From assembly GCF_030817595.1 (NCBI RefSeq), contig NZ_JAUSZN010000001.1:8001-72000 (forward strand): a DNA stretch of 64,000 nt, read 5' to 3'. The stretch comes from Neobacillus niacini. Lineage in GTDB: Bacteria > Bacillota > Bacilli > Bacillales > Cytobacillaceae. Positions 1 to 7,713 of this stretch are shown here, piece after piece; position 1 is the first letter of the stretch, and each line of letters opens with the position of its first letter. The notes under the pieces were generated by a model. That model was not told the DNA's origin. It did no database searches and saw only the letters and a program-made list of their open reading frames with translations. Position numbers and translations under genes: made by a program.

Positions 1-67
<67 letters not shown>

Positions 68-76
68 TTTTTGTTT

Positions 77-152
77 GAGCCATTAGCTCAGTTGGTAGAG
101 CATCTGACTTTTAATCAGAGGGTCGAAGGTTCGAGTCCTTCATGGCTCACCA
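77..152 (+). tRNA. tRNA-Lys (TTT)
   Basis: Complete cloverleaf starting GAGCCAT and ending ATGGCTC-A-CCA. Anticodon loop CTTTTAA reads TTT. CCA is encoded. Second in the trnB-like order after Thr. Confidence 0.97.
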
Positions 153-186
153 AAGTTTTTTGCGCCAGCAATATAACTTTTAATAT

Positions 187-271
187 GCGGGTGTGGCGGA
201 ATTGGCAGACGCACCAGACTTAGGATCTGGCGCCGCAAGGCGTGGGGGTTCGACTCCCTTCACCCGCACCA
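187..271 (+). tRNA. tRNA-Leu (TAG)
   Basis: Class II tRNA with a long variable arm. Stem ccaga/tctgg encloses loop CTTAGGA, anticodon TAG. Acceptor GCGGGTG/CACCCGC, CCA encoded. Confidence 0.97.
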
Positions 272-282
272 TTTAAATTTGT

Positions 283-357
283 GCGGAAGTAGTTCAGTGG
301 TAGAACACCACCTTGCCAAGGTGGGGGTCGCGGGTTCGATTCCGGTCCTCGGCACCA
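283..357 (+). tRNA. Chimeric tRNA: Gly(GCC) body with Leu-like 3' end
   Basis: The D arm and anticodon arm (loop TTGCCAA, anticodon GCC) are those of tRNA-Gly. The acceptor 5' strand GCGGAAG does not pair properly with the 3' strand CCTCGGC, and the T stem GCGGG/CCGGT is also mismatched. The 3' part, from the T loop through CCTCGGCACCA, is what a Bacillus tRNA-Leu(TAA) carries. In the B. subtilis trnB order a Leu gene follows Gly, and here it is absent. A deletion between Gly and Leu through the shared GGTTCGA T-loop would explain both facts. It is probably non-functional as a Gly tRNA; an assembly artefact is possible. Confidence 0.75.
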
Positions 358-424
358 AAGATTTTTGCGAAGGAAAAATATCTAAGAGTTTTTTCGCGAT
401 AGCGAAAGCAACTTTCAATATAAT

Positions 425-501
<77 letters not shown>

Positions 502-508
502 TATGCTA

Positions 509-585
509 CGGGAAGTAGCTCAGCTTGGTAGAGCACTTGGTTTGGGACCAAGGGGTCGCAGGTTCGAATCCTGTCTTCCCGACCA
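509..585 (+). tRNA. tRNA-Pro (TGG)
   Basis: Loop TTTGGGA gives anticodon TGG. Acceptor CGGGAAG/CTTCCCG, discriminator A, CCA encoded. Confidence 0.97.
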
Positions 586-608
586 GTCGAAGATTACATT
601 AATAACAT

Positions 609-681
609 GGGGCCTTAGCTCAGCTGGGAGAGCGCCTGCTTTGCACGCAGGAGGTCAGCGGTTCGATCCCGCTAGGCTCCA
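609..681 (+). tRNA. tRNA-Ala (TGC)
   Basis: Loop TTTGCAC gives anticodon TGC. Acceptor GGGGCCT/AGGCTCC with discriminator A. CCA is not encoded and must be added by the nucleotidyltransferase. Confidence 0.96.
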
Positions 682-699
682 TTTATATTTATTGAAAAT

Positions 700-773
700 G
701 GCGGTGTAGCTCAGCTGGCTAGAGCGTACGGTTCATACCCGTAAGGTCGGGGGTTCGATCCCCTCCGCCGCTA
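700..773 (+). tRNA. tRNA-Met (CAT), elongator
   Basis: Loop TTCATAC, anticodon CAT. It starts GGCGGTG and has a paired 1-72 position, so it is not the initiator. CCA is not encoded. Position after Ala matches elongator Met in trnB. Confidence 0.9.
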
Positions 774-817
774 TATATGAAATTAATACTAATGTTGTTA
801 TTAATGTTAGTGTTAAT

Positions 818-891
818 GGACCCTTAGCTCAGCTGGTTAGAGCAGACGGCTCATAACCGTCCGGTCGTAGGTTCGAGTCCTACAGGGTCCA
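818..891 (+). tRNA. tRNA-Ile2 (CAT, lysidine type)
   Basis: Loop CTCATAA, anticodon CAT. Acceptor GGACCCT/AGGGTCC, CCA not encoded. The position after Met and before Ser is that of the Ile tRNA whose CAT anticodon is modified to lysidine in Bacillus trnB. The Ile assignment is by order and similarity; the bare anticodon would read Met. Confidence 0.8.
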
Positions 892-898
892 TATATCT

Positions 899-991
899 GG
901 AGGAATACCCAAGTCTGGCTGAAGGGATCGGTCTTGAAAACCGACAGGCGGGTTAAACCGCGCGGGGGTTCGAATCCCTCTTCCTCCGCCA
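899..991 (+). tRNA. tRNA-Ser (TGA)
   Basis: Class II tRNA, loop CTTGAAA, anticodon TGA, long variable arm, acceptor GGAGGAA/TTCCTCC, CCA encoded. Confidence 0.97.
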
Positions 992-1020
992 TACTTATGC
1001 TAAGAGCATATGGCAAACAC

Positions 1021-1051
1021 TTTATATTTTCTATTATCGCGGGGTGGAGCA
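1021..1051 (+). repeat. Partial duplicate of fMet leader and 5' end
   Basis: Thirty-one bases here recur at 1159-1189 with one mismatch. The copy holds the spacer and the first 14 bases of the initiator tRNA, then breaks off. The two copies are 138 bp apart. Confidence 0.85.
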
Positions 1052-1175
1052 CGTTCGAATAAGCTGCTTCGAATGATCTACAGCGCACCGATTGAGTTGC
1101 TTCTTGAATAGACTTTCTGAAAGCGGGGCGGTCTTTCAAATTAAGAGCATGATCGGAGTTTATAATTTCTATTAT

Positions 1176-1249
<74 letters not shown>

Positions 1250-1252
1250 TTT

Positions 1253-1329
1253 GGTCCGGTAGTTCAGTTGGTTAGAATGCCTGCCTGTCACGCAGGAGGT
1301 CGCGGGTTCGAGTCCCGTCCGGACCGCCA
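1253..1329 (+). tRNA. tRNA-Asp (GTC)
   Basis: Loop CTGTCAC gives anticodon GTC. Acceptor GGTCCGG/CCGGACC, discriminator G, CCA encoded. Confidence 0.97.
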
Positions 1330-1371
1330 TTTTTATCCCGGTAGGTTAACTACCGTTGATATAGATTTTAT

Positions 1372-1447
1372 GGCTCAGTAGCTCAGTCGGTAGAGCAAAG
1401 GACTGAAAATCCTTGTGTCGGCGGTTCGATTCCGTCTTGAGCCACCA
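1372..1447 (+). tRNA. tRNA-Phe (GAA)
   Basis: Loop CTGAAAA gives anticodon GAA. Acceptor GGCTCAG/TTGAGCC (one wobble), CCA encoded. A small hairpin (CGGTAG/CTACCG) lies in the spacer before it. Confidence 0.96.
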
Positions 1448-1478
1448 TTAAATGTAATGATCAGTAAGGTCTCCTATT

Positions 1479-1563
1479 GGAGGGGTAGCGAAGTGGCTAA
1501 ACGCGGCGGACTGTAAATCCGCTCCTTCAGGGTTCGGCGGTTCGAATCCGTCCCCCTCCACCA
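1479..1563 (+). tRNA. tRNA-Tyr (GTA)
   Basis: Class II tRNA, loop CTGTAAA, anticodon GTA, acceptor GGAGGGG/CCCCTCC, CCA encoded. Confidence 0.97.
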
Positions 1564-1595
1564 AAGTTTTTTCACGAAGGTAAAATAACCATAAT

Positions 1596-1672
1596 GGCGG
1601 TTGTGGCGAAGTGGTTAACGCATCGGATTGTGGTTCCGACATTCGTGGGTTCGATTCCCATCAGTCGCCCCA
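1596..1672 (+). tRNA. tRNA-His (GTG)
   Basis: Loop TTGTGGT, anticodon GTG. The extra G at -1 (1596) opposite C73, diagnostic for His, is encoded. CCA encoded. Confidence 0.96.
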
Positions 1673-1687
1673 TTTCATTTTTATTAT

Positions 1688-1762
1688 TGGGCTATAGCCA
1701 AGCGGTAAGGCATCGCACTTTGACTGCGACATGCGTTGGTTCAAATCCAGCTAGCCCAGCCA
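1688..1762 (+). tRNA. tRNA-Gln (TTG)
   Basis: Loop CTTTGAC gives anticodon TTG. Acceptor TGGGCTA/TAGCCCA, discriminator G, CCA encoded. Confidence 0.96.
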
Positions 1763-1770
1763 TGCTTAAA

Positions 1771-1806
1771 GGCAGCATAGCCAATTGGTAAGGAAGAGGT
1801 CTCCAA
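1771..1806 (+). pseudogene. Truncated tRNA-Cys with altered anticodon
   Basis: About 36 bases match the 5' half of Bacillus tRNA-Cys (GGCRGCATAGCCAA, then AGAGGTCT). The sequence stops after the anticodon loop, with no T arm or 3' acceptor strand. The anticodon position reads CCA where Cys would have GCA. It lies between Gln and Gly in an otherwise orderly cluster. Confidence 0.75.
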
Positions 1807-1816
1807 TTTTAGAAAT

Positions 1817-1890
1817 GCGGGTGTAGTTTAGTGGTAAAACCTCAGCCTTCCAAGCTGATGTTGTGAGTTCGATTCTCATCACCCGCTCCA
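1817..1890 (+). tRNA. tRNA-Gly (TCC)
   Basis: Loop CTTCCAA, anticodon TCC. Acceptor GCGGGTG/CACCCGC, CCA encoded. If the locus at 283 is dead, this is the only sound Gly tRNA in the cluster. Confidence 0.96.
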
Positions 1891-1893
1891 TAT

Positions 1894-1970
<77 letters not shown>

Positions 1971-2003
1971 GAATTTTTTAGAAGCAAAATAATTTTCCAT
2001 TGT

Positions 2004-2078
2004 TCCGCAGTAGCTCAGTGGTAGAGCAATCGGCTGTTAACCGATCGGTCGTAGGTTCGAGTCCTACCTGCGGAGCCA
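2004..2078 (+). tRNA. tRNA-Asn (GTT)
   Basis: Loop CTGTTAA gives anticodon GTT. Acceptor TCCGCAG/CTGCGGA, discriminator G, CCA encoded. Confidence 0.97.
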
Positions 2079-2091
2079 TTTTTACGTCTAT

Positions 2092-2182
2092 GGGGAAGTA
2101 CTCAAGAGGCTGAAGAGGCGCCCCTGCTAAGGGTGTAGGTCGGGTAACCGGCGCGAGGGTTCAAATCCCTCCTTCTCCGCCA
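2092..2182 (+). tRNA. tRNA-Ser (GCT)
   Basis: Class II tRNA, loop CTGCTAA, anticodon GCT, long variable arm, acceptor GGGGAAG/CTTCTCC, CCA encoded. Confidence 0.96.
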
Positions 2183-2193
2183 TTTCTATATAT

Positions 2194-2267
2194 GCGCCTT
2201 TAGCTCAGCTGGATAGAGCAACGACCTTCTAAGTCGTGGGTCAGAGGTTCGAATCCTCTAAGGTGCG
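2194..2267 (+). tRNA. tRNA-Arg (TCT), last of cluster
   Basis: Loop CTTCTAA gives anticodon TCT. Acceptor GCGCCTT/AAGGTGC with discriminator G. CCA is not encoded. A terminator follows 15 bases downstream. Confidence 0.95.
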
Positions 2268-2281
2268 TAAAAATAACAATG

Positions 2282-2311
2282 AAGAACAACTTAAAAAGGT
2301 TGTTCTTTTTT
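2282..2311 (+). terminator. Terminator of the tRNA cluster
   Basis: Nine-bp stem AAGAACAAC/GTTGTTCTT with an A-rich loop, followed by a T run. Confidence 0.9.
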
Positions 2312-2630
2312 GTTTGTCTTGAGGGACAATGAGACCGATAAATAGTATAAGGAAATTAAGTTTTATTACTTTTGAAAACAATAACGTACCTGAATCAGCT
2401 CTATCTTTAGTAACAACATTAACGAATAGCAGGTAATTGTACCAGTGTAGTTTTATTTTCAGAGAAAACGGTAACCAATAGCAGCTATTCGTACACCCCT
2501 TTAACTCTATAAAATAGAAAAAAGATACATAGTTGAGGAAAAGACGTACTAATGGATTCTGTGTTAAGATAATATGTGGTTGAAATTTTTCAAAAGAGGA
2601 TAATAGGCTAGTTTTTTAATAGAAGGAAGT
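2312..2630. other. Gene-free stretch with a diverged repeat copy
   Basis: No convincing reading frame. Bases 2470-2493 (ending CAGCTATTCGTAC) resemble the dyad of the 52-bp repeat at 41557-43260. A second half-similar piece lies near 2425-2442. The promoter of the next gene is presumably near the right end, but no clear boxes stand out. Confidence 0.5.
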
Positions 2631-2639
2631 GTGTTTATT

Positions 2640-3473
2640 TTGTCTAGTGCATTAATAATAGACGACAATACTTTAAATCATTTACGTGCTGACTGTGAAA
2701 ATTGCTTTGGTTTGTGCTGTGTGGCACTGCCTTATGCAAAATCAGCCGATTTCGCCTTTGATAAAGACGGTGGAACTCCTTGCCGTAATTTACAATCCAA
2801 TTATTTATGCGGTATACATAATGACCTTCGGAATAAAGGGTTTCGTGGCTGTTCTGCTTATGAATGCTTTGGGGCTGGTCAAAAGGTATCTCAAAGTACA
2901 TATAATGGAAAGGATTGGAGTACGAACAAAGATATTGCCCAAGAGATGTTTGATGTTTATCCAATGATGCAACAACTCCATGAAATGCTATGGTATTTGA
3001 CTGAAGCATTAACTATAGACGCTGCCAAATCAATCTATAAAGAATTGCAATATTGTCTTGTAGAGACGGAAAAACTAACCGGCAAAAGTCCAGAAGGTAT
3101 TTTGCGCATAGATGTGACTGAGCATAGAGCTAAGGTAAACACATTACTGATTCGTACTAGCGAATTGGTTCGAAATCAGGTCACTAAAAAGCAAAAAGAT
3201 ATAAGGCGGGGAATGGATTATTTAGGGGCAAAGTTGAAGGGCGCAGATCTAAGGGGTGCAAATTTAAGAGGTGCCTTACTAATTGCAGCAGACCTTAGAA
3301 ATGCTGATCTTAGATGGTGCGATTTCATCGGTGTGGATTTTAGGGATACGGATATCAGTGGAGCAAATCTTACTGGGAGTATTTTTCTTACTCAGGCACA
3401 AGTGAATGCCGCTAAAGGGAATAAACATACAAAATTACCAGCCACATTAGTGAGGCCTGCTCATTGGTCGTAA
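2640..3473 (+). CDS. Pentapeptide-repeat protein with Cys-rich N-terminal domain
   Basis: About 277 aa. The first 90 residues carry a dense cysteine pattern (DCENCFGLCC, then TPC, LCGIH, GCSAYEC), which looks like a metal or Fe-S binding module similar to YkgJ-type clusters. A helical middle follows. From about residue 195 there is a run of A(D/N)LR-type pentapeptide repeats forming a right-handed beta-helix. Similar two-part proteins occur in actinobacteria and Bacillus; their role is unknown. I prefer the TTG at 2640, because the SD AGAAGGAAG (2621-2629) would be only one base from the GTG at 2631. It is monocistronic. Confidence 0.85.
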   Translation: MSSALIIDDNTLNHLRADCENCFGLCCVALPYAKSADFAFDKDGGTPCRNLQSNYLCGIHNDLRNKGFRGCSAYECFGAGQKVSQSTYNGKDWSTNKDIAQEMFDVYPMMQQLHEMLWYLTEALTIDAAKSIYKELQYCLVETEKLTGKSPEGILRIDVTEHRAKVNTLLIRTSELVRNQVTKKQKDIRRGMDYLGAKLKGADLRGANLRGALLIAADLRNADLRWCDFIGVDFRDTDISGANLTGSIFLTQAQVNAAKGNKHTKLPATLVRPAHWS

Positions 3474-3586
3474 GGAAACTAGTTTTTTGAATATATACAC
3501 TAAGGAAACATACTTGAATTTTTACTATAAGTAAGCCTAAAATATAAGAAGTGAAAATTTACAACGATATTAATATGATAAAGTAG

Positions 3587-4339
<753 letters not shown>

Positions 4340-4350
4340 TAATGACTATA

Positions 4351-4378
4351 AGTGCCAGCTCGAGCCTGGCACTTTTTT
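4351..4378 (+). terminator. Terminator after methionine aminopeptidase
   Basis: Stem AGTGCCAG/CTGGCACT followed by six T. Confidence 0.9.
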
Positions 4379-4408
4379 CAATGTAAGGTATAAACGAATG
4401 GAAACAAA

Positions 4409-4441
4409 GAAAAAAGCGGAGTCCCGAAGGATCCGCTTATT
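4409..4441 (-). terminator. Terminator of the MhqO-like gene
   Basis: Stem AAGCGGA/TCCGCTT. Read on the minus strand it is followed by a T run (4414-4410). Confidence 0.85.
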
Positions 4442-4442
4442 T

Positions 4443-5420
4443 TTATTCCTTTTTAAATTTAATTGTACTTCTTACTGTATTAATGGGACGAACGAGTCTT
4501 TCGATTTGATCGCGTTTTGATTCAAAGAAAGGGGGGAGTGATAATTTTTCACCAAGGGTTTCATATGGTTCGTCACCCATAAATCCAGGGCCGTCAGTTG
4601 CAAATTCAAATAAAATTTGTGGAGCCACTCTTGAGTAAAGTGAACCGAAAAAGTAGCGATCCACAAAGCCAGATGTTTGGAATCCAAAGCTCTGCATTTG
4701 CTGATCCCATTCCTCTAATACGGAACGATCTTCAACCCGGAATGCTGCATGGTGAACCGTACCAAATCCTTGTCGTGCCTGTGGAAGGACCGCATTGTAT
4801 TCCACCACTACTTGCGCGCCATTTCCTCCTTCACCTACTTCGAATAAGTGAAAGGATTCTTCTTGAGCAATCTCTTTAAAGAGCAGTACCTTCTCCATCA
4901 TTTCTTTAAAGTAATCAAAATTAGCAATCCGTACAAAAATAGGACCTAACCCGGTAATCGCATATTCCAATGGAATCGGGCCATTTTGCCAAGGTACACC
5001 AGAGGCAACTCCCTTATTGTTTTCATCAGAAATCAATTGGTATTGTTGATCATCAAAATCAACAAACGATAAGGTTTTTTTACCAAATTGCTCCTTTATT
5101 CCGGTATGGGTTACGTTCAAGCGGTCAAAACGCTTTACCCAATAATCTAATGCAGCGTCGCTAGGTACCCGGAAGGAAGTTTTTGATATCTCATTTGTTC
5201 CATGCACACCCTTTGGAATTCCGGGGAAATCGAAAAATGTCATATCAGTGCCAGGACTTCCAGTGTCGTCTGCGAAGAATAAGTGATAGGTTTGAATATC
5301 ATCTTGATTGACTGTTTTTTTAACCAAACGCATGCCTAGTACATAAGTGAAAAATTCATAATTCTTCTCCGCACTGCTTGTTATTGCTGTTACATGGTGT
5401 ATACCTTTTAAGTGGTTCAA
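4443..5420 (-). CDS. Ring-cleaving extradiol dioxygenase, MhqO/MhqA type
   Basis: 325 aa with two glyoxalase/vicinal-oxygen-chelate halves. The N-terminal half begins IHHVTAITSSAEKN, and the second half carries TVHHAAFRV, with a metal His in each. A Glu ligand is plausible in QILFEFATDG. In B. subtilis such enzymes (MhqO, MhqA, MhqE) detoxify catechol and methylhydroquinone and are controlled by MhqR. The start is TTG at 5420 with SD GGAGGAATAAAC. An MhqR-like operator lies about 100 bp upstream, so induction by quinones is likely. It is monocistronic with its own terminator. Which B. subtilis paralogue it matches best cannot be settled by eye. Confidence 0.88.
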   Translation of the reverse strand: MNHLKGIHHVTAITSSAEKNYEFFTYVLGMRLVKKTVNQDDIQTYHLFFADDTGSPGTDMTFFDFPGIPKGVHGTNEISKTSFRVPSDAALDYWVKRFDRLNVTHTGIKEQFGKKTLSFVDFDDQQYQLISDENNKGVASGVPWQNGPIPLEYAITGLGPIFVRIANFDYFKEMMEKVLLFKEIAQEESFHLFEVGEGGNGAQVVVEYNAVLPQARQGFGTVHHAAFRVEDRSVLEEWDQQMQSFGFQTSGFVDRYFFGSLYSRVAPQILFEFATDGPGFMGDEPYETLGEKLSLPPFFESKRDQIERLVRPINTVRSTIKFKKE

Positions 5421-5516
5421 GTTTATTCCTCCATTTACATGTCTTTATTTATTTTTGCCTTTTAAAGTCGAATTCACTCCATAGGACAGGGTGATAGTAG
5501 ATATCTCAAAAATATT

Positions 5517-5534
5517 TATCTTTAATTCGAGATA
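5517..5534. promoter_or_regulatory. Putative MhqR operator
   Basis: TATCTTTAATTCGAGATA is an imperfect dyad that fits the MhqR box core TATCTcgAATTcgAGATA. An extra half site ATATCTC sits at 5501-5507. It lies upstream of the MhqO-like gene. Confidence 0.65.
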
Positions 5535-5620
5535 AATATAACACGGATAAAAACGGCTGTCAATTTCTCTGCCATAATTCGTTCTCAAATTTATCACATT
5601 TACAAAGTTATTTCTGTATC

Positions 5621-5663
5621 AATGATGTTAATCACAAACAGACATTTTAAAAGGTGTTATTTT
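5621..5663 (+). promoter_or_regulatory. FNR-like site with class II promoter spacing
   Basis: AATGATGTTAATCACA (5621-5636) matches TGTGA-N6-TCACA at 8 of 10 positions. A TATTTT -10 candidate lies at 5658-5663. The start point predicted from that -10 (about 5670) would put the dyad centre at -41.5, the position used by activating FNR in Bacillus. This is inference from spacing. Confidence 0.4.
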
Positions 5664-5720
5664 ATGTATGAGATTAGTTATCAATACCTTAAATAACCAA
5701 CTTACGAAGGAGAAATTCCA

Positions 5721-6941
5721 ATGAGTGAATTAATTAATAACCGTGAACAATTAACGAATAACCCAAATAAACGTCAGGCTATCTTAAAGCAAATTTTTAA
5801 AGATCTCCACGAAGGAAAAAATGTTAATGAGGTAAAAGCTCATTTTGATGCGTTTATTGGAAAAATTACAATTGAAGAAATATCACAACTTCAGCATGAT
5901 TTTGGTGATCTATCAGTAGAAGAAATGCACCGTTTACATGCAAAACACACAGAAATCTTTAAAGGAGCAATTGAAGAAATAGAAAAAACAAACAAGCCAG
6001 AGGAACAACCTGGCCATCTGATACACACCTTTATATTAGAAAATAAAGAATTAGATAAATTGGTAAATACTCAACTTCAAGTTCATTTGGATCAGTTTCA
6101 GATTGAAGATAATCAAGAAAATGTACTTCTCCTCTTAGAAGACATCAAATTACTGCTCGATATTGATAAGCACTATAGCCGGAAGGAGAATTTAATATTC
6201 CCTTATTTAGAAACCTACGGCATTTATGGGCCAACAAATAACATGTGGCGGATCAACGACTTTATCCGTGACTCGATTAAAGACGCAAGGAAAAAATTGG
6301 CCACTTATAATGGTGAGAAACAAGCCGTTATCGAAGTGATTAAATTTGTTATTCAAGAAGTTATTACCATGATTTATAGAGAAGAGAATATTCTTTTCCC
6401 GATGGCATTGAACAATTTTACCGAAGATGAATGGGTGAAAATTGCACGAGAGAGTGACGAAATTGGATATTGCTTGATTGCACCAACAGAGGTTTGGAAG
6501 CCTGAAAGACATGCATTGGATGAAAAAGCAATTTCCGAAGGGTACATTAAAATGGAAACAGGAATATTATCTTTAAAACAGCTAGAGCTGCTGTTAAATC
6601 ATTTACCTGTAGATCTCACGTTCATTGATCAAGATGATGTGGTACGATACTTCTCTCATGGTAAAGAAAGAATTTTTGCTCGAACAAAGGCAGTTATTGG
6701 TCGTACAGTTCAAAACTGTCATCCACCAAGAAGTGTACATGTGGTGGAGGAACTTTTAGCTGACTTTAAAGCAGGGAGAAAGGATACAGAAGATTTCTGG
6801 ATCAAGTTTCGTGATAAATATGTATACATCCGTTATTTTGCTATTAGAGATGAGAGTGGTAAATACATGGGGACACTTGAATTTACGCAAAACATTGATC
6901 CTATAAAAGCCATCGAGGGGGAAAAAAGAATTATGTCATAA
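5721..6941 (+). CDS. DUF438 / hemerythrin / PAS protein
   Basis: 406 aa with three parts. A DUF438 helical domain (about 1-95) contains the typical LKQIFKDLHEGK and DLSVEEMHRLHAKH. A hemerythrin-like four-helix bundle (about 100-255) carries HLIHTF, DKHYSRKENLIFPYLE and YREENILFPMAL, with His and Glu positions suited to a di-iron site. A C-terminal PAS domain (about 290-400) has LPVDLTFIDQDDVVRYFS and GRTVQNCHPPRS. Family members are linked to oxygen or nitric-oxide sensing and Fe-S repair; the precise role is unproven. Upstream there is an FNR-like site, which fits oxygen-limited expression. SD AAGGAG precedes the ATG. Confidence 0.88.
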   Translation: MSELINNREQLTNNPNKRQAILKQIFKDLHEGKNVNEVKAHFDAFIGKITIEEISQLQHDFGDLSVEEMHRLHAKHTEIFKGAIEEIEKTNKPEEQPGHLIHTFILENKELDKLVNTQLQVHLDQFQIEDNQENVLLLLEDIKLLLDIDKHYSRKENLIFPYLETYGIYGPTNNMWRINDFIRDSIKDARKKLATYNGEKQAVIEVIKFVIQEVITMIYREENILFPMALNNFTEDEWVKIARESDEIGYCLIAPTEVWKPERHALDEKAISEGYIKMETGILSLKQLELLLNHLPVDLTFIDQDDVVRYFSHGKERIFARTKAVIGRTVQNCHPPRSVHVVEELLADFKAGRKDTEDFWIKFRDKYVYIRYFAIRDESGKYMGTLEFTQNIDPIKAIEGEKRIMS

Positions 6942-6949
6942 TAAAAATG

Positions 6950-6975
6950 ACGCGTGGTAATCTCCACGCGTTCTT
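6950..6975 (+). terminator. Terminator after DUF438 gene
   Basis: Eight-bp stem ACGCGTGG/CCACGCGT; the T tract is weak (TTCTTGTGTT). Confidence 0.65.
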
Positions 6976-7174
6976 GTGTTAGAGTGTAAATATGAATCTC
7001 CCATAGAAAATCATGTTGGCCAAGTTACCGTCATTCTTTATGCTCTTTAGCCAAATCATGGATATGCTTTAAATAATGTGTATTTTTATATATCCAAAAC
7101 CAAATACTATAATTGATATTCCTGTAATATCGCATTTCAGAGTATCCCTATACTAACTATTGAGGTGATTCATT

Positions 7175-7327
7175 GTGAGTACTCAAGATCATTTGGATCC
7201 ACATTCTCAAAAGTTCTTCAATAATTGGACAAGGCCTAAGCGTGCTAGTTCTCAGGTAAATGGACACACAAAAATTTCTCAGCATAACATTATCGCGAGA
7301 TCAAATGCAAAGGCACATAGGTGGTAA
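7175..7327 (+). CDS. Small YpzG-like protein
   Basis: 50 aa, basic and rich in Asn, Gln and His, starting STQDHLDPHSQKFFNNW and ending SNAKAHRW. It starts with GTG behind SD TGAGGTGATT and is followed by a strong terminator, so it is a real gene despite its size. It resembles the YpzG family of small Bacillus proteins, thought to be sporulation-associated. The family call is from memory of the pattern and is moderate. Confidence 0.7.
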   Translation: MSTQDHLDPHSQKFFNNWTRPKRASSQVNGHTKISQHNIIARSNAKAHRW

Positions 7328-7343
7328 AGGATACATCTGAGTA

Positions 7344-7382
7344 AAAAGAAAGAAGACGAAATTAGTCTTCTTTCTTTTTTAT
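7344..7382 (+). terminator. Terminator after small YpzG-like gene
   Basis: Thirteen-bp stem AAAGAAAGAAGAC/GTCTTCTTTCTTT followed by T residues. Confidence 0.9.
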
Positions 7383-7520
7383 GGAAATCAAAAATATGGT
7401 AATAAAAGTATATATCAGTAAAATATTTCAAGCGTGGATACATAAATTGGAATAATGATTAAGAAAAAGTGCTCATCCAAAACATAAATGATTATCTATA
7501 AAAAAGCCTTTCAATAAACA

Positions 7521-7534
7521 AGAAAGCGCTTTAA
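7521..7534. promoter_or_regulatory. Possible cre site (CcpA)
   Basis: AGAAAGCGCTTTAA matches the cre consensus with two edge mismatches and has a palindromic core. It lies 180 bp before livJ. Weak on its own. Confidence 0.3.
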
Positions 7535-7677
7535 TTTTTATAAAAAATAAAAAGTTCTGAAATATTGAAATAATATACTAGACTAACAATGAAAAAAGTA
7601 CTACAATAACTTATGTTAATTAATTTAGCCTATAAACAAATCTCATGGGGTCAAGAAAGGTACTAATCTATGATTCT

Positions 7678-7692
7678 TAGTATCTGAAAATT
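7678..7692. promoter_or_regulatory. CodY box upstream of livJ
   Basis: TAGTATCTGAAAATT matches the CodY consensus AATTTTCWGAAAATT at 12 of 15 positions. It sits 22 bp upstream of the livJ start, just before the SD. CodY represses branched-chain amino acid uptake in rich medium, so the context fits. Confidence 0.55.
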
Positions 7693-7713
7693 CAATCAAA
7701 GGGGGAAAATTCC

